DNA of 64,000 bases from Sellimonas caecigallum. GTDB lineage: Bacteria > Bacillota > Clostridia > Lachnospirales > Lachnospiraceae. The DNA is taken from the NCBI RefSeq assembly GCF_045038405.1, contig NZ_CP173660.1, forward strand, positions 1,054,001 to 1,118,000. Direction: 5' to 3'. The notes under the pieces were generated by a model. The model saw nothing but the letters and a program-made list of their open reading frames with translations, had not been told where the DNA came from and did not search any database. Below are positions 40,089 through 53,056 of this stretch, piece by piece. The first letter of the stretch is position 1. Every line of letters begins with the position of its first letter. The translations under genes were made by a program, and so were the position numbers.

Positions 40089-40625
40089 ATGAAAAAGAAA
40101 ATTGTAGCAATGATAATGGCCGGAGTGATGGCCTGTGGTTTGTGGGCTTGCGGAGGATCGGAAGAACCGAAAGAAGAAACAAAGACAGAGGCAACAGATC
40201 CTCAGGAAAAACAAGAGGAAGAAGAGAAACCTCAGTCTGGAAAAGTGGACAAAGTAAATGTTGATAACAGCGAAGGAACTCTGACATATACAAAGCACGA
40301 AATAACAACAGACTATGAAGGAAAGCCTGCTATCCTGGTTTATTTTGATTATACAAATAAGAAGGAAGAAAGCAGCTATGCTCAAATGACTTTTTATCCA
40401 CAGGTATTCCAAAACGGTGTAGAATGCGAAATTGGAATGACTTTAAACGAAAATGAAGGAATCTCAAACTCTTCAAAAGAAATACAAAAAGGAACTACAT
40501 TAAATGTTGCATTTTTATATGTCCTGCAAGATGCAGAAAATCCTGTTACGTTAAAGGTAACAGACCAGTCTTCAGAGCATATATTTGACGGATACTATCA
40601 AGAGCAGGAACTGAATGTGAAATAA
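40089..40625 (+). CDS. DUF5067-like lipoprotein
   Basis: A 178-residue lipoprotein. The signal segment MKKKIVAMIMAGVMACGLWA leads to a lipobox cysteine (LWAC). A Glu/Lys-rich linker (about 25-52) leads to a beta-rich domain (ITTDYEGKPAILVYFDYTNK; TFYPQVFQNGVECEIGMTLN) that fits DUF5067. It is cotranscribed with the lysogeny genes and is probably a surface protein of the lysogen, as in other Firmicute prophages. Possible roles include superinfection exclusion (inference). Confidence 0.82.
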   Translation: MKKKIVAMIMAGVMACGLWACGGSEEPKEETKTEATDPQEKQEEEEKPQSGKVDKVNVDNSEGTLTYTKHEITTDYEGKPAILVYFDYTNKKEESSYAQMTFYPQVFQNGVECEIGMTLNENEGISNSSKEIQKGTTLNVAFLYVLQDAENPVTLKVTDQSSEHIFDGYYQEQELNVK

Positions 40626-40629
40626 ACTA

Positions 40630-40659
40630 AAAAAACCGCCCCTGCACCAACAGGAGCGG
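40630..40659 (+). terminator. Terminator after the lipoprotein gene
   Basis: CCGCCCCTG (40636-40644) pairs with CAGGAGCGG (40651-40659) with one mismatch, preceded by a run of A. The downstream T tract is weak on the + strand, so read-through to the integrase is possible. Confidence 0.5.
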
Positions 40660-40671
40660 CGATGATATACA

Positions 40672-40717
40672 TCCGAAGATGTACATTTCCCGACACAACT
40701 ATTGTATCATCTTCGGA
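40672..40717. promoter_or_regulatory. Inverted repeat upstream of the integrase
   Basis: TCCGAAGATG (40672-40681) pairs with CATCTTCGGA (40708-40717), with TACA/TGTA inside. Part of its right arm, TATTGTATCATCTTCG (40700-40715), is the exact complement of 4434-4449 beside attL. It could be an integrase or excisionase site, or an attenuator for the integrase gene. Confidence 0.45.
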
Positions 40718-40794
40718 CAGCCTACGCAAGCAGAACTCTTGTTCTCTGCTGGCTGTTATTTTTATACACAAAAATAATCAAAGGAGATGATGTA

Positions 40795-41871
40795 ATGCCT
40801 ACAGCAAGAAAACTACCATCTGGATCATGGAGGTGTCAAGTATATAGTCACACAGAAGAAATATTAAAGCCTGATGGAAGTACCAAGAAAAAAAGAGTAT
40901 ATGAATCTTTTACTTGTGACATATCAGGGCCGAAGGGAAAAAGAATCGCAGAACAAATGGCGGCCGAATTTGCAGCTAGAAAAGAGGAAAAAAGGGGATA
41001 TAAAGACGATCTTACATTTGGAGAAGCAACGGATCAATATATACAGAATCGTGAAGCTGTATTGTCTCCAAGAACAATTATGGATTATAAACGAATTCGA
41101 AAGAACGACCTAAAAATTCTGGAAGGAATAAATCTAAATAAGATTACCCAGGAAGACATTCAGAGAGCTATTAATTTAGAATCTAAGAAACACAGCCCAA
41201 AAACAGTAAGAAATACGCACGGTCTTATATCTGCCGTATTGCGTCAATATCGCCCTGATTTTGCACTTAATACTTCCATGCCAAAGAAAATACGTCCGGA
41301 CATTTATATTCCTTCAGACGGCGATATAAAGCGTCTGATAAAGTATGTAGAAGGAACGGAAATGGAATTGCCTATCCTCCTGGCCGCTTTCGGGCCGATG
41401 CGGAGAGGGGAAATCTGTGCGCTTGATACCAAAAACATAGACGGAAATGTCGTGCATGTATGCTGCAATATGGTTTGCAATGAAGCAGGGGAATGGATCA
41501 TAAGAGTTCCGAAAAGCTACGCCGGAGACAGATATATTGATTATCCAGAGTTTGTATCAGAAAAATGGAAGGGTAAAAAAGGGAAAATAACAACCATGAC
41601 TCCGGATATAATCACAACCCGTTTCGCAAGGATATTAAAACGCGCAGATCTTCCGCACTTCCGATTTCACGACCTTAGACATTATTCTGCATCCATACAG
41701 CATGCTCTCGGAATACCGGATAGCTATATAATGGCAAGAGGAGGATGGGGGAATGACGGAGTGCTAAAAAATGTGTATAGACATGTAATGTCCGATCCAG
41801 AAAAGCGTATGAATCAGATCGCAAATCAGCACTTTTCGGAACTATGCAACACGAATTGCAACACAAAATAG
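40795..41871 (+). CDS. int: Tyrosine-type phage integrase
   Basis: A 358-residue protein from ATG 40795 (AAAGGAGATGATGTA upstream; the longer frame has no site). It has the N-terminal arm-binding region (ARKLPSGSWRCQVYSHTEEI), a core-binding domain (GEATDQYIQNREAVLSPRTI) and a catalytic domain with GPMRRGEICAL (first Arg), HFRFHDLRHYSASI (His-x-x-Arg) and the tyrosine in VLKNVYRHVM. It inserts the phage into tRNA-Cys. The gene's 3' end contains one copy of the 23-bp arm-like repeat. Confidence 0.95.
   Translation: MPTARKLPSGSWRCQVYSHTEEILKPDGSTKKKRVYESFTCDISGPKGKRIAEQMAAEFAARKEEKRGYKDDLTFGEATDQYIQNREAVLSPRTIMDYKRIRKNDLKILEGINLNKITQEDIQRAINLESKKHSPKTVRNTHGLISAVLRQYRPDFALNTSMPKKIRPDIYIPSDGDIKRLIKYVEGTEMELPILLAAFGPMRRGEICALDTKNIDGNVVHVCCNMVCNEAGEWIIRVPKSYAGDRYIDYPEFVSEKWKGKKGKITTMTPDIITTRFARILKRADLPHFRFHDLRHYSASIQHALGIPDSYIMARGGWGNDGVLKNVYRHVMSDPEKRMNQIANQHFSELCNTNCNTK
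41842..41864 (+). repeat. Right copy of 23-bp repeat, candidate integrase arm site
   Basis: Identical to 4412-4434, here inside the last codons of the integrase and 35 bp from the attR core. It contains GCAACAC twice, 12 bp apart. Confidence 0.5.
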
Positions 41872-41897
41872 AAAAAGCCCGTAAAAACGGGCTTTTT
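41872..41897. terminator. Bidirectional terminator for integrase and tRNA-Cys
   Basis: AAAAAGCCCG (41872-41881) pairs perfectly with CGGGCTTTTT (41888-41897). It begins at the integrase stop and ends just before the tRNA 3' end, so it serves transcripts from both sides. It replaces the tRNA terminator stranded at 4236-4263. Confidence 0.9.
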
Positions 41898-41898
41898 A

Positions 41899-41925
41899 AA
41901 GAGGCGCAGACCGGATTTGAACCGG
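41899..41925. other. attR core (27-bp direct repeat)
   Basis: Identical to 4266-4292 and lying within the T arm and acceptor 3' strand of the intact tRNA-Cys. Confidence 0.9.
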
Positions 41926-41973
41926 TGGATACTGGTGTTGCAGACCATTGCCTTACCACTTGGCTACTGCGCC
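41902..41973 (-). tRNA. tRNA-Cys (GCA)
   Basis: A 72-nt cloverleaf with acceptor GGCGCAG/CTGCGCC, anticodon loop CTGCAAC and discriminator U. CCA is not encoded. It is the last tRNA of the rRNA operon and the prophage insertion site, and it remains complete. Confidence 0.96.
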
Positions 41974-41996
41974 ATATACTATATTATATTATCACA

Positions 41997-42028
41997 TTTC
42001 CCGAAAAATGCAAGCATTTTTCGGGAAA
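41997..42028. terminator. Hairpin between tRNA-Glu and tRNA-Cys
   Basis: TTTCCCGAAAAATGC (41997-42011) and its complement (42014-42028) pair completely over 15 bp. It might be a processing site or a partial terminator; no long T tract follows. Confidence 0.5.
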
Positions 42029-42029
42029 A

Positions 42030-42101
42030 TGACTCCTAGGGGAATCGAACCCCTGTTACCGCCGTGAAAGGGCGATGTCTTAACCGCTTGACCAAGGAGC
42101 C
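42030..42101 (-). tRNA. tRNA-Glu (TTC)
   Basis: A 72-nt cloverleaf with acceptor GGCTCCT/AGGAGTC (one G-U pair) and anticodon loop CTTTCAC. It is in the tRNA string after 23S. Confidence 0.95.
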
Positions 42102-42129
42102 ATATCTTTTTTTCTTTCCTTCCGGAAAA

Positions 42130-42202
42130 CTCCCCGAGTAGGACTCGAACCTACGACCCAACGGTTAACAGCCGTTTGCTCTACCGACTGAGCTATCGAG
42201 GA
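42130..42202 (-). tRNA. tRNA-Asn (GTT)
   Basis: A 73-nt cloverleaf with acceptor TCCTCGA/TCGGGGA and anticodon loop CTGTTAA. It is the first tRNA after 23S. Confidence 0.95.
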
Positions 42203-42222
42203 TTAGATATATCTTTCAATAT

Positions 42223-42243
42223 ACCTTCAAAACCACATATAAG
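42223..42243 (-). other. 23S processing stem, 3' strand
   Basis: This 21-nt stretch pairs with 45348-45368 over all but one position, allowing one wobble, so the two enclose only the 23S gene. It is an expected RNase III site. Confidence 0.65.
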
Positions 42244-42285
42244 TTACAGATCTCTCTTCATCCTTCTTCCTATCCACCATTCCTT

Positions 42286-45201
<2,916 letters not shown>

Positions 45202-45347
45202 AACTGGACGCGGGATACGGGAATATCCCTTGTCTCACATATATAGCGTTATATGTGTTGGTTGATAGTTTCAAGTGTCTTCACTTGGTTTTTGCGTTCA
45301 TGTCTTTCAACATGACCTCGGATGTCTTGATATTTCTATCTGTTTTT

Positions 45348-45368
45348 CTTATATGCGGTTTTCAAGGT
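45348..45368 (-). other. 23S processing stem, 5' strand
   Basis: Partner of 42223-42243. It lies between 5S and 23S, which shows that 23S is processed on its own and 5S is outside the stem. Confidence 0.65.
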
Positions 45369-45636
45369 ACATTGTTGACTGATCTTTATCAGTCATCCGA
45401 AACCTGAATCTCTTCAGCTCTCGCATCACTGGTAAAGCGTTCTGTGCGACTCATACAAAGTACTTTGTAAGGTTAATCCAACCTTCAGTACTTTGCGGCA
45501 CTATCTTAAACAGCACTGCCCTGCTGATTGGGTTGGTGTGGTTTCCCCTTCTTCCACACTTGTATCTATTTTTAAGTCTATATTAAAAGGCTTCCGCCTG
45601 TTTTTATATCGGCTTCCACTCTTCTTTTTTTATGAA

Positions 45637-45753
45637 TCTGGCGGCCACCTGCTCTCCCACACCGTCTCCAGTGCAGTACCATCGGCCGCTGAGGTCTTAA
45701 CCATCGTGTTCGGGATGGGTACGGGTGTTTCCCCTCAGCGCATCGCCACCAGA
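45637..45753 (-). rRNA. 5S ribosomal RNA, placed between 16S and 23S
   Basis: A 117-nt 5S rRNA beginning TCTGGTGGCGATG, with the conserved CCCATCCCGAACACGATGG loop and paired ends (TCTGG.. with ..CCAGA). It sits after 16S and before 23S in transcription order, unlike the usual 16S-23S-5S. Confidence 0.95.
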
Positions 45754-45777
45754 AATGCTTGAGTCCTTTGAACACTC

Positions 45778-45791
45778 AACAATAGACAACG
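45778..45791 (-). other. 16S processing stem, 3' strand
   Basis: Exact 14-bp complement of 47449-47462, forming the stem that encloses pre-16S. Confidence 0.75.
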
Positions 45792-45802
45792 TCCCTTACT
45801 TC

Positions 45803-47341
<1,539 letters not shown>

Positions 47342-47448
47342 AAGTGTTTGCTCGGTTCAAGATCAACCTTTGGCTAATCTATCCCTTTACTGTTTTGGTT
47401 TGTGAGCTTTCGCTCTGTTCTGAATAATTCTCTTGAATTTTCAGGGAT

Positions 47449-47462
47449 CGTTGTCTATTGTT
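47449..47462 (-). other. 16S processing stem, 5' strand
   Basis: Exact 14-bp partner of 45778-45791 in the leader of the rRNA transcript. Confidence 0.75.
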
Positions 47463-47504
47463 CAGTTATCAAAGTTCCGTTCGCCGTCTCGCGACAGCTA
47501 TATT

Positions 47505-47533
47505 AGATTACCACATCGCTTCGTTTTTGTCAA
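47505..47533 (-). promoter_or_regulatory. rRNA promoter, proximal
   Basis: On the minus strand, TTGACA (47528-47533), 17 bp and TAATCT (47505-47510), about 165 bp before 16S. Confidence 0.75.
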
Positions 47534-47669
47534 GAACTTTTTTCAAGTTTTTTTCGACTTTTTTCGAAGCATCTTTCCCGTTCTCTCTGAACCAGAGGAA
47601 TGGGAACATTCCCGGGAAGCCCGGTACTTAGCGGTTTGTCCCGCGGTGTTTATCAGCGGAACGTGTTAT

Positions 47670-47698
47670 ATCTTATCATCCCTCCTTATAAATGTCAA
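47670..47698 (-). promoter_or_regulatory. rRNA promoter, distal
   Basis: On the minus strand, TTGACA (47693-47698), 17 bp and TAAGAT (47670-47675). Tandem promoters are usual for rRNA operons. The rest of 47342-47818 holds leader sequence and no gene that I can support. Confidence 0.75.
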
Positions 47699-47818
47699 CA
47701 CCTTTTTTTCATTTTTTTTATTTTTTCTTATCTTCCTATAATATTCCCTGTTTTTGCGATATTATGCGCACCCGGAATGCCCATATAATCGTAGCGTGGA
47801 CAGACAATATACAATAAA

Positions 47819-47848
47819 ACAGAGCTTCGCCGGTTAGCGGAGCCCTGT
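47819..47848 (-). terminator. Terminator overlapping the end of the cvpA-like gene
   Basis: ACAGAGCTTCGC (47819-47830) pairs with GCGGAGCCCTGT (47837-47848) with one mismatch and one wobble, followed by TTTTATT on the minus strand. The stop codon lies in the loop region. Confidence 0.75.
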
Positions 47849-48598
47849 CACTACATTCCATATATAGTTGTTCTTATATAGAAAACTCAGGAACGGATTT
47901 TCCTGTATCATTCGAAGCATGTCTTTTCCTATGTCCGTGGCATACAGCAACGTCACAATCAGAAAAAAGATCCACACAACTGTAAGCGCAATCATGAGCC
48001 CAAGAGCTGCCCCTGCAAGCCTGTTGAGCCCTCCTATGATCGGCAGCATTGCGATAACATCAAACACATACAGCAGTATTCTGATCAGCAGTGAGGTCGA
48101 CAGAAAGATCAGAACTGCCGAAATGATGTTTATGATCAGTTTTGCAGCCCCTTTTGCAATATAATCCGCAAAGCTGTCTGCTCCCATCAGCGAATACGCT
48201 TCTTTATTGTTGTTATCCTGAAGAAATTCTTTAAACACAGCAGGAATATCCGCATTTTCGATGATCTGCGTCTGTACATTCCTTGGAATCTCTATATTCT
48301 GCAGCTGCTCCTGTATTTGCTGTGTATTTCCGTCCGGCATCGGTATATCGCCCGCCACTTCTTCCCATGATTCCGTCAGCTGTTCTGTCATTGCTGTCTC
48401 GCATTTCTCTTCGATCCAATCATCCAGTTTTGTATATGTGGCGATCCCATCGCTTACATACGGCGTCAGAAAGACTACGAGAATCAGTGTGAAAACAGTA
48501 GCCGCTAGCGAAACAGCAATCCTTACGGCTCCCCTTACATATCCTGCAACTGCTCCGATCAACAGGATCCCGATTGTTATATATAAAATCCAATTCAT
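47834..48598 (-). CDS. CvpA-family membrane protein
   Basis: A 254-residue protein with four membrane segments, two at each end: LYITIGILLIGAVAGYVRGA, ATVFTLILVVFLTPYVS, then LIINIISAVLIFLSTSLLIR and MLPIIGGLNRLAGAALGLMI. The RGAVR and NRLAGAALG motifs mark the CvpA family. A long extracytoplasmic loop (60-145) separates the pairs. It follows the DUF5711 gene and ends just upstream of the rRNA promoters. Confidence 0.85.
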   Translation of the reverse strand: MNWILYITIGILLIGAVAGYVRGAVRIAVSLAATVFTLILVVFLTPYVSDGIATYTKLDDWIEEKCETAMTEQLTESWEEVAGDIPMPDGNTQQIQEQLQNIEIPRNVQTQIIENADIPAVFKEFLQDNNNKEAYSLMGADSFADYIAKGAAKLIINIISAVLIFLSTSLLIRILLYVFDVIAMLPIIGGLNRLAGAALGLMIALTVVWIFFLIVTLLYATDIGKDMLRMIQENPFLSFLYKNNYIWNVVTGLR

Positions 48599-48606
48599 AT
48601 ACTCTC

Positions 48607-49926
48607 CTATTTTGTCAGTCGTACTGTTTTTGTTCCATTTGCATCTACTACCAAATATTTATTGATCCCTTTTAACGGAAAAATGTCCTTGATATTTGTA
48701 CCCATCTTTCCATCGAACCGATGAACTCCGCTGTCGGTATATATACTGCATTTTTCTCCGTCATACATCAATACTTGTCCTTTTTCTATTTTTACTTTGC
48801 TGTAATCGCCTTCAAAGTCTTTAGATATAACTTCTTTTCCGTCATAATCAAACAGTTTCAGCTCGTATCCGGCTTTATCTGTATTTTTTAATATGATGCC
48901 AAGGTATTCCTTGTCATAGCAGATGCTTTTGATTTCTTTGGAAATTTTTACATACTCCTTTTCTTTTGGTTTGGTTCCATTATATAAAACAAAGCCGCCA
49001 TCGCCTACCGCCACAGACTTTTCATCGGATACGAAATATACGCTCGGCATAACTGTATCCTCATATGTTTTGCCGCCTACACGGTATTTCCCATCTTCAT
49101 CTTTGTTTCCGAAGTCATAGTAAACCAGCTCGGTGTCCGGGTTCCCGTCTTTTATAGAAACATAAGAGACGAGCAGTGTTGTTCCATCCGGAGATAACGC
49201 AAGATCTACCGGATATCCCTGCTCTACAGCAGATACTTTATATTCCAGAAGCAGGTTTCCTGCCGCATCATAACACTGGATAGATGGGGTATTTCCTTCT
49301 TTCAGTATCACTGCCGTGATCCCTTTTTCAGAAACTGCCACCCTCTCGATCGGCAATTCGGTCTGAACCTCCCCTTTCAAGCCTTTTTTGCCAAATATCA
49401 AGATGCTGTTTCCTCCACTATCCGTTACCACCGCCGATTCTTTGTTTACTTCCACGACTGGATTTTGTATCTGGCAGTCTTCTTTCCACAATTCTTTCCC
49501 GTCTGTATCAAACAAAACCACTCCGTCTCTGCTGCAGCGGAGGATATTCTCGTCAAACCTTGCGTAACTGCTCCTCCCAGTGCCGGCCTCCTGTTCCTGG
49601 CTGATTACCGATACGTCCGTATACGTCTGCAGTGTGATGGTAAGATATGCAGCCAAAGCTGCAGCTGCACACACGCTTACGATAACCCATTTGCGTATCG
49701 TCTTGTTTTGGATCTTCCTTTTCTTTTCCGTATTTGTTTTCTTCCCATCTGAAGCTTTGATATCCCACGAGAAGACTGTGTCGTTCTTGATCTCTGGTTC
49801 CTTTGGGGGCATATCACTGTCTTTTTTGCCCTTTTTCCGGATCTCCAGTGCTACTCCGGGCTTTGTAAGATCCGGGATATCTTTTTTCTTCGCAATGTGA
49901 AATCTTTTCTTTTTTTCGTCCTTCAT
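48607..49926 (-). CDS. DUF5711 membrane-anchored beta-propeller protein
   Basis: A 439-residue protein with a cytosolic basic region (1-75), one membrane helix (WVIVSVCAAAALAAYLTITL) and an extracellular seven-bladed-propeller-like part (repeats such as GVVLFDTDGKELW and AVGDGGFVLYNG). This is the DUF5711 architecture. It lies 8 bp before cvpA and downstream of a LysM protein, suggesting a cell-envelope module. Confidence 0.8.
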   Translation of the reverse strand: MKDEKKKRFHIAKKKDIPDLTKPGVALEIRKKGKKDSDMPPKEPEIKNDTVFSWDIKASDGKKTNTEKKRKIQNKTIRKWVIVSVCAAAALAAYLTITLQTYTDVSVISQEQEAGTGRSSYARFDENILRCSRDGVVLFDTDGKELWKEDCQIQNPVVEVNKESAVVTDSGGNSILIFGKKGLKGEVQTELPIERVAVSEKGITAVILKEGNTPSIQCYDAAGNLLLEYKVSAVEQGYPVDLALSPDGTTLLVSYVSIKDGNPDTELVYYDFGNKDEDGKYRVGGKTYEDTVMPSVYFVSDEKSVAVGDGGFVLYNGTKPKEKEYVKISKEIKSICYDKEYLGIILKNTDKAGYELKLFDYDGKEVISKDFEGDYSKVKIEKGQVLMYDGEKCSIYTDSGVHRFDGKMGTNIKDIFPLKGINKYLVVDANGTKTVRLTK

Positions 49927-49990
49927 ATTGCTTTCCCCTTTGTATTTTATTTATACTGTTCTGTTTCACATTATCATAACATACTTTTTC

Positions 49991-51022
49991 CTATGGCAAC
50001 AATAATTTTTGCCCAATGTAGATCAGATTGCCGTTCGAGAGCCCATTCATCTTTTTAATAGCATTTACCTGTGAAAGATCCCCGTATATCTTTTTGCTGA
50101 TGCTTGCCAAAGTATCTCCTTTCTGCACAGTGTAGATACCTTCTTCTGCATCATAGGCATTTCCGACGGCTTCCTGGATATCTTCCTCATTGACTGAGTT
50201 CTTTTCTTCCCCTGCTGTTACCTTTTCATCCGTCTTCGTCGTGCCTTCGCCTGCCACGGATGCGGAAAGTTTTTCGATCGATGTCTGGACTGCCTTGATC
50301 TTATCGTAATTGTTTACCATCGTTACTCCGATGACCAGTATTACAACAAGGAGGAGTGTGCTGGCCGCATACAGCACTTTATTGTTCTGCTTTTGATCAG
50401 ACTTTTCCAGCTTTTCCCTTACAAGGTTGCGAAAATCCTTCGCAGCTCGATCTGCAACAGGTTCACTGGGAGTCACTTTATTTTCCTTTCTTGTGGAGAT
50501 CATATAATTTTGCATATCTGGATTTTTCTCATAATATACGTAATGCCCGTTGATCTGCATCAGATCTTTATATTTGTATGCAAAAAACAGTTCTTCTTTT
50601 TCCTTGGGATCTTTTATCACAAAAATACTATTTTCCTCCGGAAATTGTTTTTCATGAACAGAAGCCATCTGTTCATCGACAGCCATAGCATGTCCCGGAA
50701 AAATAAGGCACCAACCAAGAAGGGCCTTATTTCCAAAATATTCTTTGCACTCTTTCATCGCTTTTTCCATTGTTTCTTCCGGCAGATCCACTTTATTTCC
50801 TTCTCTTTTTATATCCGATATCTTAAGCGCTCCCGATATGTATACACAGTCCTGCCCGTCTGTCATCCCTTTTTCCCCTATGAGAAATGCTCCCTGAGGT
50901 TCTTCTTCTGTCTTGTCGCAAAGCTGGTTTAAAAATGTATCAACGTAGTCCTCTACATAGATTTTGGGGCTGTCGGACACATTTCCTATCTGACGTACGT
51001 TTTTTGGAAACTGTTTTTCCAT
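49991..51022 (-). CDS. Membrane protein with JAB/MPN-like and LysM domains
   Basis: A 343-residue protein. Residues 20-165 resemble an MPN-like fold (FLIGEKGMTDGQDCVYISGA; LLGWCLIFPGHAMAVDEQMA) but lack a full His-x-His zinc motif. One membrane helix follows (VLYAASTLLLVVILVIGVTM), then a spacer and a C-terminal LysM domain (YTVQKGDTLASISKKIYGDL). The LysM should bind peptidoglycan outside. It probably forms an envelope sensor or scaffold with DUF5711 and CvpA. Confidence 0.75.
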   Translation of the reverse strand: MEKQFPKNVRQIGNVSDSPKIYVEDYVDTFLNQLCDKTEEEPQGAFLIGEKGMTDGQDCVYISGALKISDIKREGNKVDLPEETMEKAMKECKEYFGNKALLGWCLIFPGHAMAVDEQMASVHEKQFPEENSIFVIKDPKEKEELFFAYKYKDLMQINGHYVYYEKNPDMQNYMISTRKENKVTPSEPVADRAAKDFRNLVREKLEKSDQKQNNKVLYAASTLLLVVILVIGVTMVNNYDKIKAVQTSIEKLSASVAGEGTTKTDEKVTAGEEKNSVNEEDIQEAVGNAYDAEEGIYTVQKGDTLASISKKIYGDLSQVNAIKKMNGLSNGNLIYIGQKLLLP

Positions 51023-51130
51023 ATATTCTCACCTCATATTCATATTTTTTCTCATCATAGCATAGGCCAGGCGCCGATTTTATCGCTTCATGTCAGCTGT
51101 ACCAAAGAAAAAAACGACAGAATAACTGCA

Positions 51131-51169
51131 AAAAAGAAAAGACCTGCCCACTTTTTTGCAAGTCTTTTC
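51131..51169 (-). terminator. Terminator of the HD-protein gene
   Basis: GAAAAGACCTGC (51136-51147) pairs with GCAAGTCTTTTC (51158-51169) with one mismatch; the minus strand continues into TTTTTT. Confidence 0.8.
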
Positions 51170-51208
51170 ATTCTTTTTTGTTTTTTTGTTTTTCCGAATC
51201 GGTTTTTG

Positions 51209-51721
51209 TCAATTTACAGTCTTTCTTTTTCCTGTCTCCAGACTTCCGCAGTATTTATCCGTCAGGACAGTGATCCATCCTTCTTTCGTCCTCGGAAAAC
51301 GAAAAAATGTGAGCGGCCACATATGGGTCAGGATAATATCTTTTTCTATCCTGTTGAGTTCAAAAAATTTGACTGCATTTTTGTAGGCGGCCCGGGGATG
51401 TGTAATTCCGTGCAAACAATCCCCCGTTTTTCTTCTGTGTGTGTGCCAGTCATAAAGGAAGAGATCGTGAAGCATACCTCCTCTTGCGGCTGATCTTGCA
51501 TCCAGATGAAAAAACCTGCACCAACAGTAATTATAAAACGCCACATTCAGGCAATGCTGATAGCAGTTTGACGCACCGTGATGCGGATACAGCTTCATAC
51601 GCAGGACTACCGGATGTTCCGCCAGCTCTTTTACACAGTCGTAAAAGTCTTCCCGCCAGTCTCTCCTGTACTTTTCTTTTCTGTCGTTGAGGCGGCTTTC
51701 CGTATCTCGGAACCAGAGCAT
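51209..51721 (-). CDS. HD-domain hydrolase
   Basis: A 170-residue protein with an HD phosphohydrolase motif: HHGASNCYQHCLNVAFYNYC (first His), AARGGMLHDLFLYDWHTHRR (HD) and ILTHMWPLTFF. Family members act on nucleotides or other phosphoesters. It is 3 bp downstream of the cyclic-di-AMP receptor gene, an arrangement seen in related genomes; the substrate is not readable. Confidence 0.85.
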   Translation of the reverse strand: MLWFRDTESRLNDRKEKYRRDWREDFYDCVKELAEHPVVLRMKLYPHHGASNCYQHCLNVAFYNYCWCRFFHLDARSAARGGMLHDLFLYDWHTHRRKTGDCLHGITHPRAAYKNAVKFFELNRIEKDIILTHMWPLTFFRFPRTKEGWITVLTDKYCGSLETGKRKTVN

Positions 51722-51724
51722 CTC

Positions 51725-52060
51725 CTATATCCTCCGGAACTGTTCCACATCAAGAACAAAGACAGTGGCACCTCCTACTTCTACCGTGATCGGTATATAG
51801 GAATAGCTTATCATGGAGAGATCGCCCTGAGGATACGGCGTCGTCACTTCAACCTGTTTTCTCTTTGCACATTCTTTTTCCAATATCTTGAAGACTTCGT
51901 CTACCTGTTCATCCTCTACACCAAGCATGAGCGTGGTATTTCCTCTCTTGAGGAAACCACCGGAACTTGAGAGTTTCGTCACACGGAATTTCTTCTCGTT
52001 CAGACGCCGTACCGCTTTATTTGTATCATCATCGTGTACAACCGCAAAAATCAGTTTCAT
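51725..52060 (-). CDS. darA: Cyclic-di-AMP receptor (PII-like, DarA/PstA)
   Basis: A 111-residue protein starting MKLIFAVVHDDDTNKAVRRL, with KFRVTKLSSSGGFLKRGNTT and VEVGGATVFVLDVEQF. The PII-like trimer fold of DarA binds cyclic-di-AMP at the loop around the GGFL motif. ATG 52060 has GAAAGGGGAATGT; the longer frame upstream lacks support. It signals to osmolyte and central metabolism control in Firmicutes. Confidence 0.9.
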   Translation of the reverse strand: MKLIFAVVHDDDTNKAVRRLNEKKFRVTKLSSSGGFLKRGNTTLMLGVEDEQVDEVFKILEKECAKRKQVEVTTPYPQGDLSMISYSYIPITVEVGGATVFVLDVEQFRRI

Positions 52061-52296
52061 AATACATTCCCCTTTCACTATTTTGCTTACTGGAATTATA
52101 TCACAATTTCCCGCGCTGATGCACACGTTTTCTGATAATTTATTCAAAATCTTTTCCAAAATCTCTACTGGAGACTTCCATAAAAAATGTTGTCATTTCT
52201 TTCTAGGCACAGGACTATATTTCAATATAAGAATACAGTGAGTCTGGCTGTACTGATTTCAGAGCAGCCAGCCGCAGGATCAGGAGGCTGCAAAAC

Positions 52297-52926
52297 ATGA
52301 TAACAGAGCTTACATACCCTTTTTCCCTTCCGCCGCTCCCTTATTCATACGATGCTCTGGAGCCATATATCGATGCGGAGACAATGCATTTTCATCACGA
52401 CAAACATTTCCAGACATACATTGACAACCTGAATACGGCTCTCAAAGATTATCCGGAATATCAGTCGCACACACTGACTCAGCTTTTGACCGAACTTGAC
52501 AGGCTGCCCCCAGAGCTTCAGACTGCCGTCCGAAATAACGGGGGCGGAGTGTATAACCACGATCTCTATTTCGATCTTATGGCGCCGCCCGGACAAAAAA
52601 TAGCCCCTTCTATCCTGGACTTCTATGATGACGGGGAAGAATTCTGGTCTGAGATGAAAACAGCGGCCCTTGGACAGCTTGGCTCGGGATTTGCCTGGCT
52701 TGTGACTGATCAGGATAATAATCTGCAAGTCCTGGCTCTGCCAAATCAGGATAACCCCCTCTCTTACGGCTATCAGCCAATTCTTCCTCTGGACGTCTGG
52801 GAGCATGCCTACTATCTGAAATACAAAAATCTGCGCGGAGACTATATCAACAACTGGTTCCACGTGATCAACTGGGCAGAGGTGGAGAAAAAAATCGCAC
52901 AGTCGATGATTCCCTCCGCGTCCTGA
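52297..52926 (+). CDS. sodA: Superoxide dismutase (Fe/Mn)
   Basis: A 209-residue protein of the Fe/Mn family. Metal ligands are visible: His in FHHDKHF near residue 33, His in NHDLYF near 88, Asp and His in DVWEHAYYLKY near 165-169. The usual NHxxxW Trp is replaced by Phe, as in several clostridial forms. It has no signal peptide. It converts superoxide to oxygen and peroxide in the cytosol. GATCAGGAGGCTGC precedes the ATG. Confidence 0.92.
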   Translation: MITELTYPFSLPPLPYSYDALEPYIDAETMHFHHDKHFQTYIDNLNTALKDYPEYQSHTLTQLLTELDRLPPELQTAVRNNGGGVYNHDLYFDLMAPPGQKIAPSILDFYDDGEEFWSEMKTAALGQLGSGFAWLVTDQDNNLQVLALPNQDNPLSYGYQPILPLDVWEHAYYLKYKNLRGDYINNWFHVINWAEVEKKIAQSMIPSAS

Positions 52927-52989
52927 CAGCCCATCCCCACAGCACCAACCTGTCTTTCAGGAAAATCTGCTGACCATATGAACGCAAAA

Positions 52990-53028
52990 GCCGTACCGGG
53001 AAAATTGTTCTTCTTTCCCCGATACGGC
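52990..53028 (-). terminator. Terminator of the transketolase operon
   Basis: GCCGTACCGGGAAA (52990-53003) pairs with TTTCCCCGATACGGC (53014-53028), with a bulge, followed by TTTT on the minus strand. It sits between convergent sod and transketolase genes. Confidence 0.75.
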
Positions 53029-53056
53029 TGCATCTGCCTGTCATCTGCAGTTTTTT

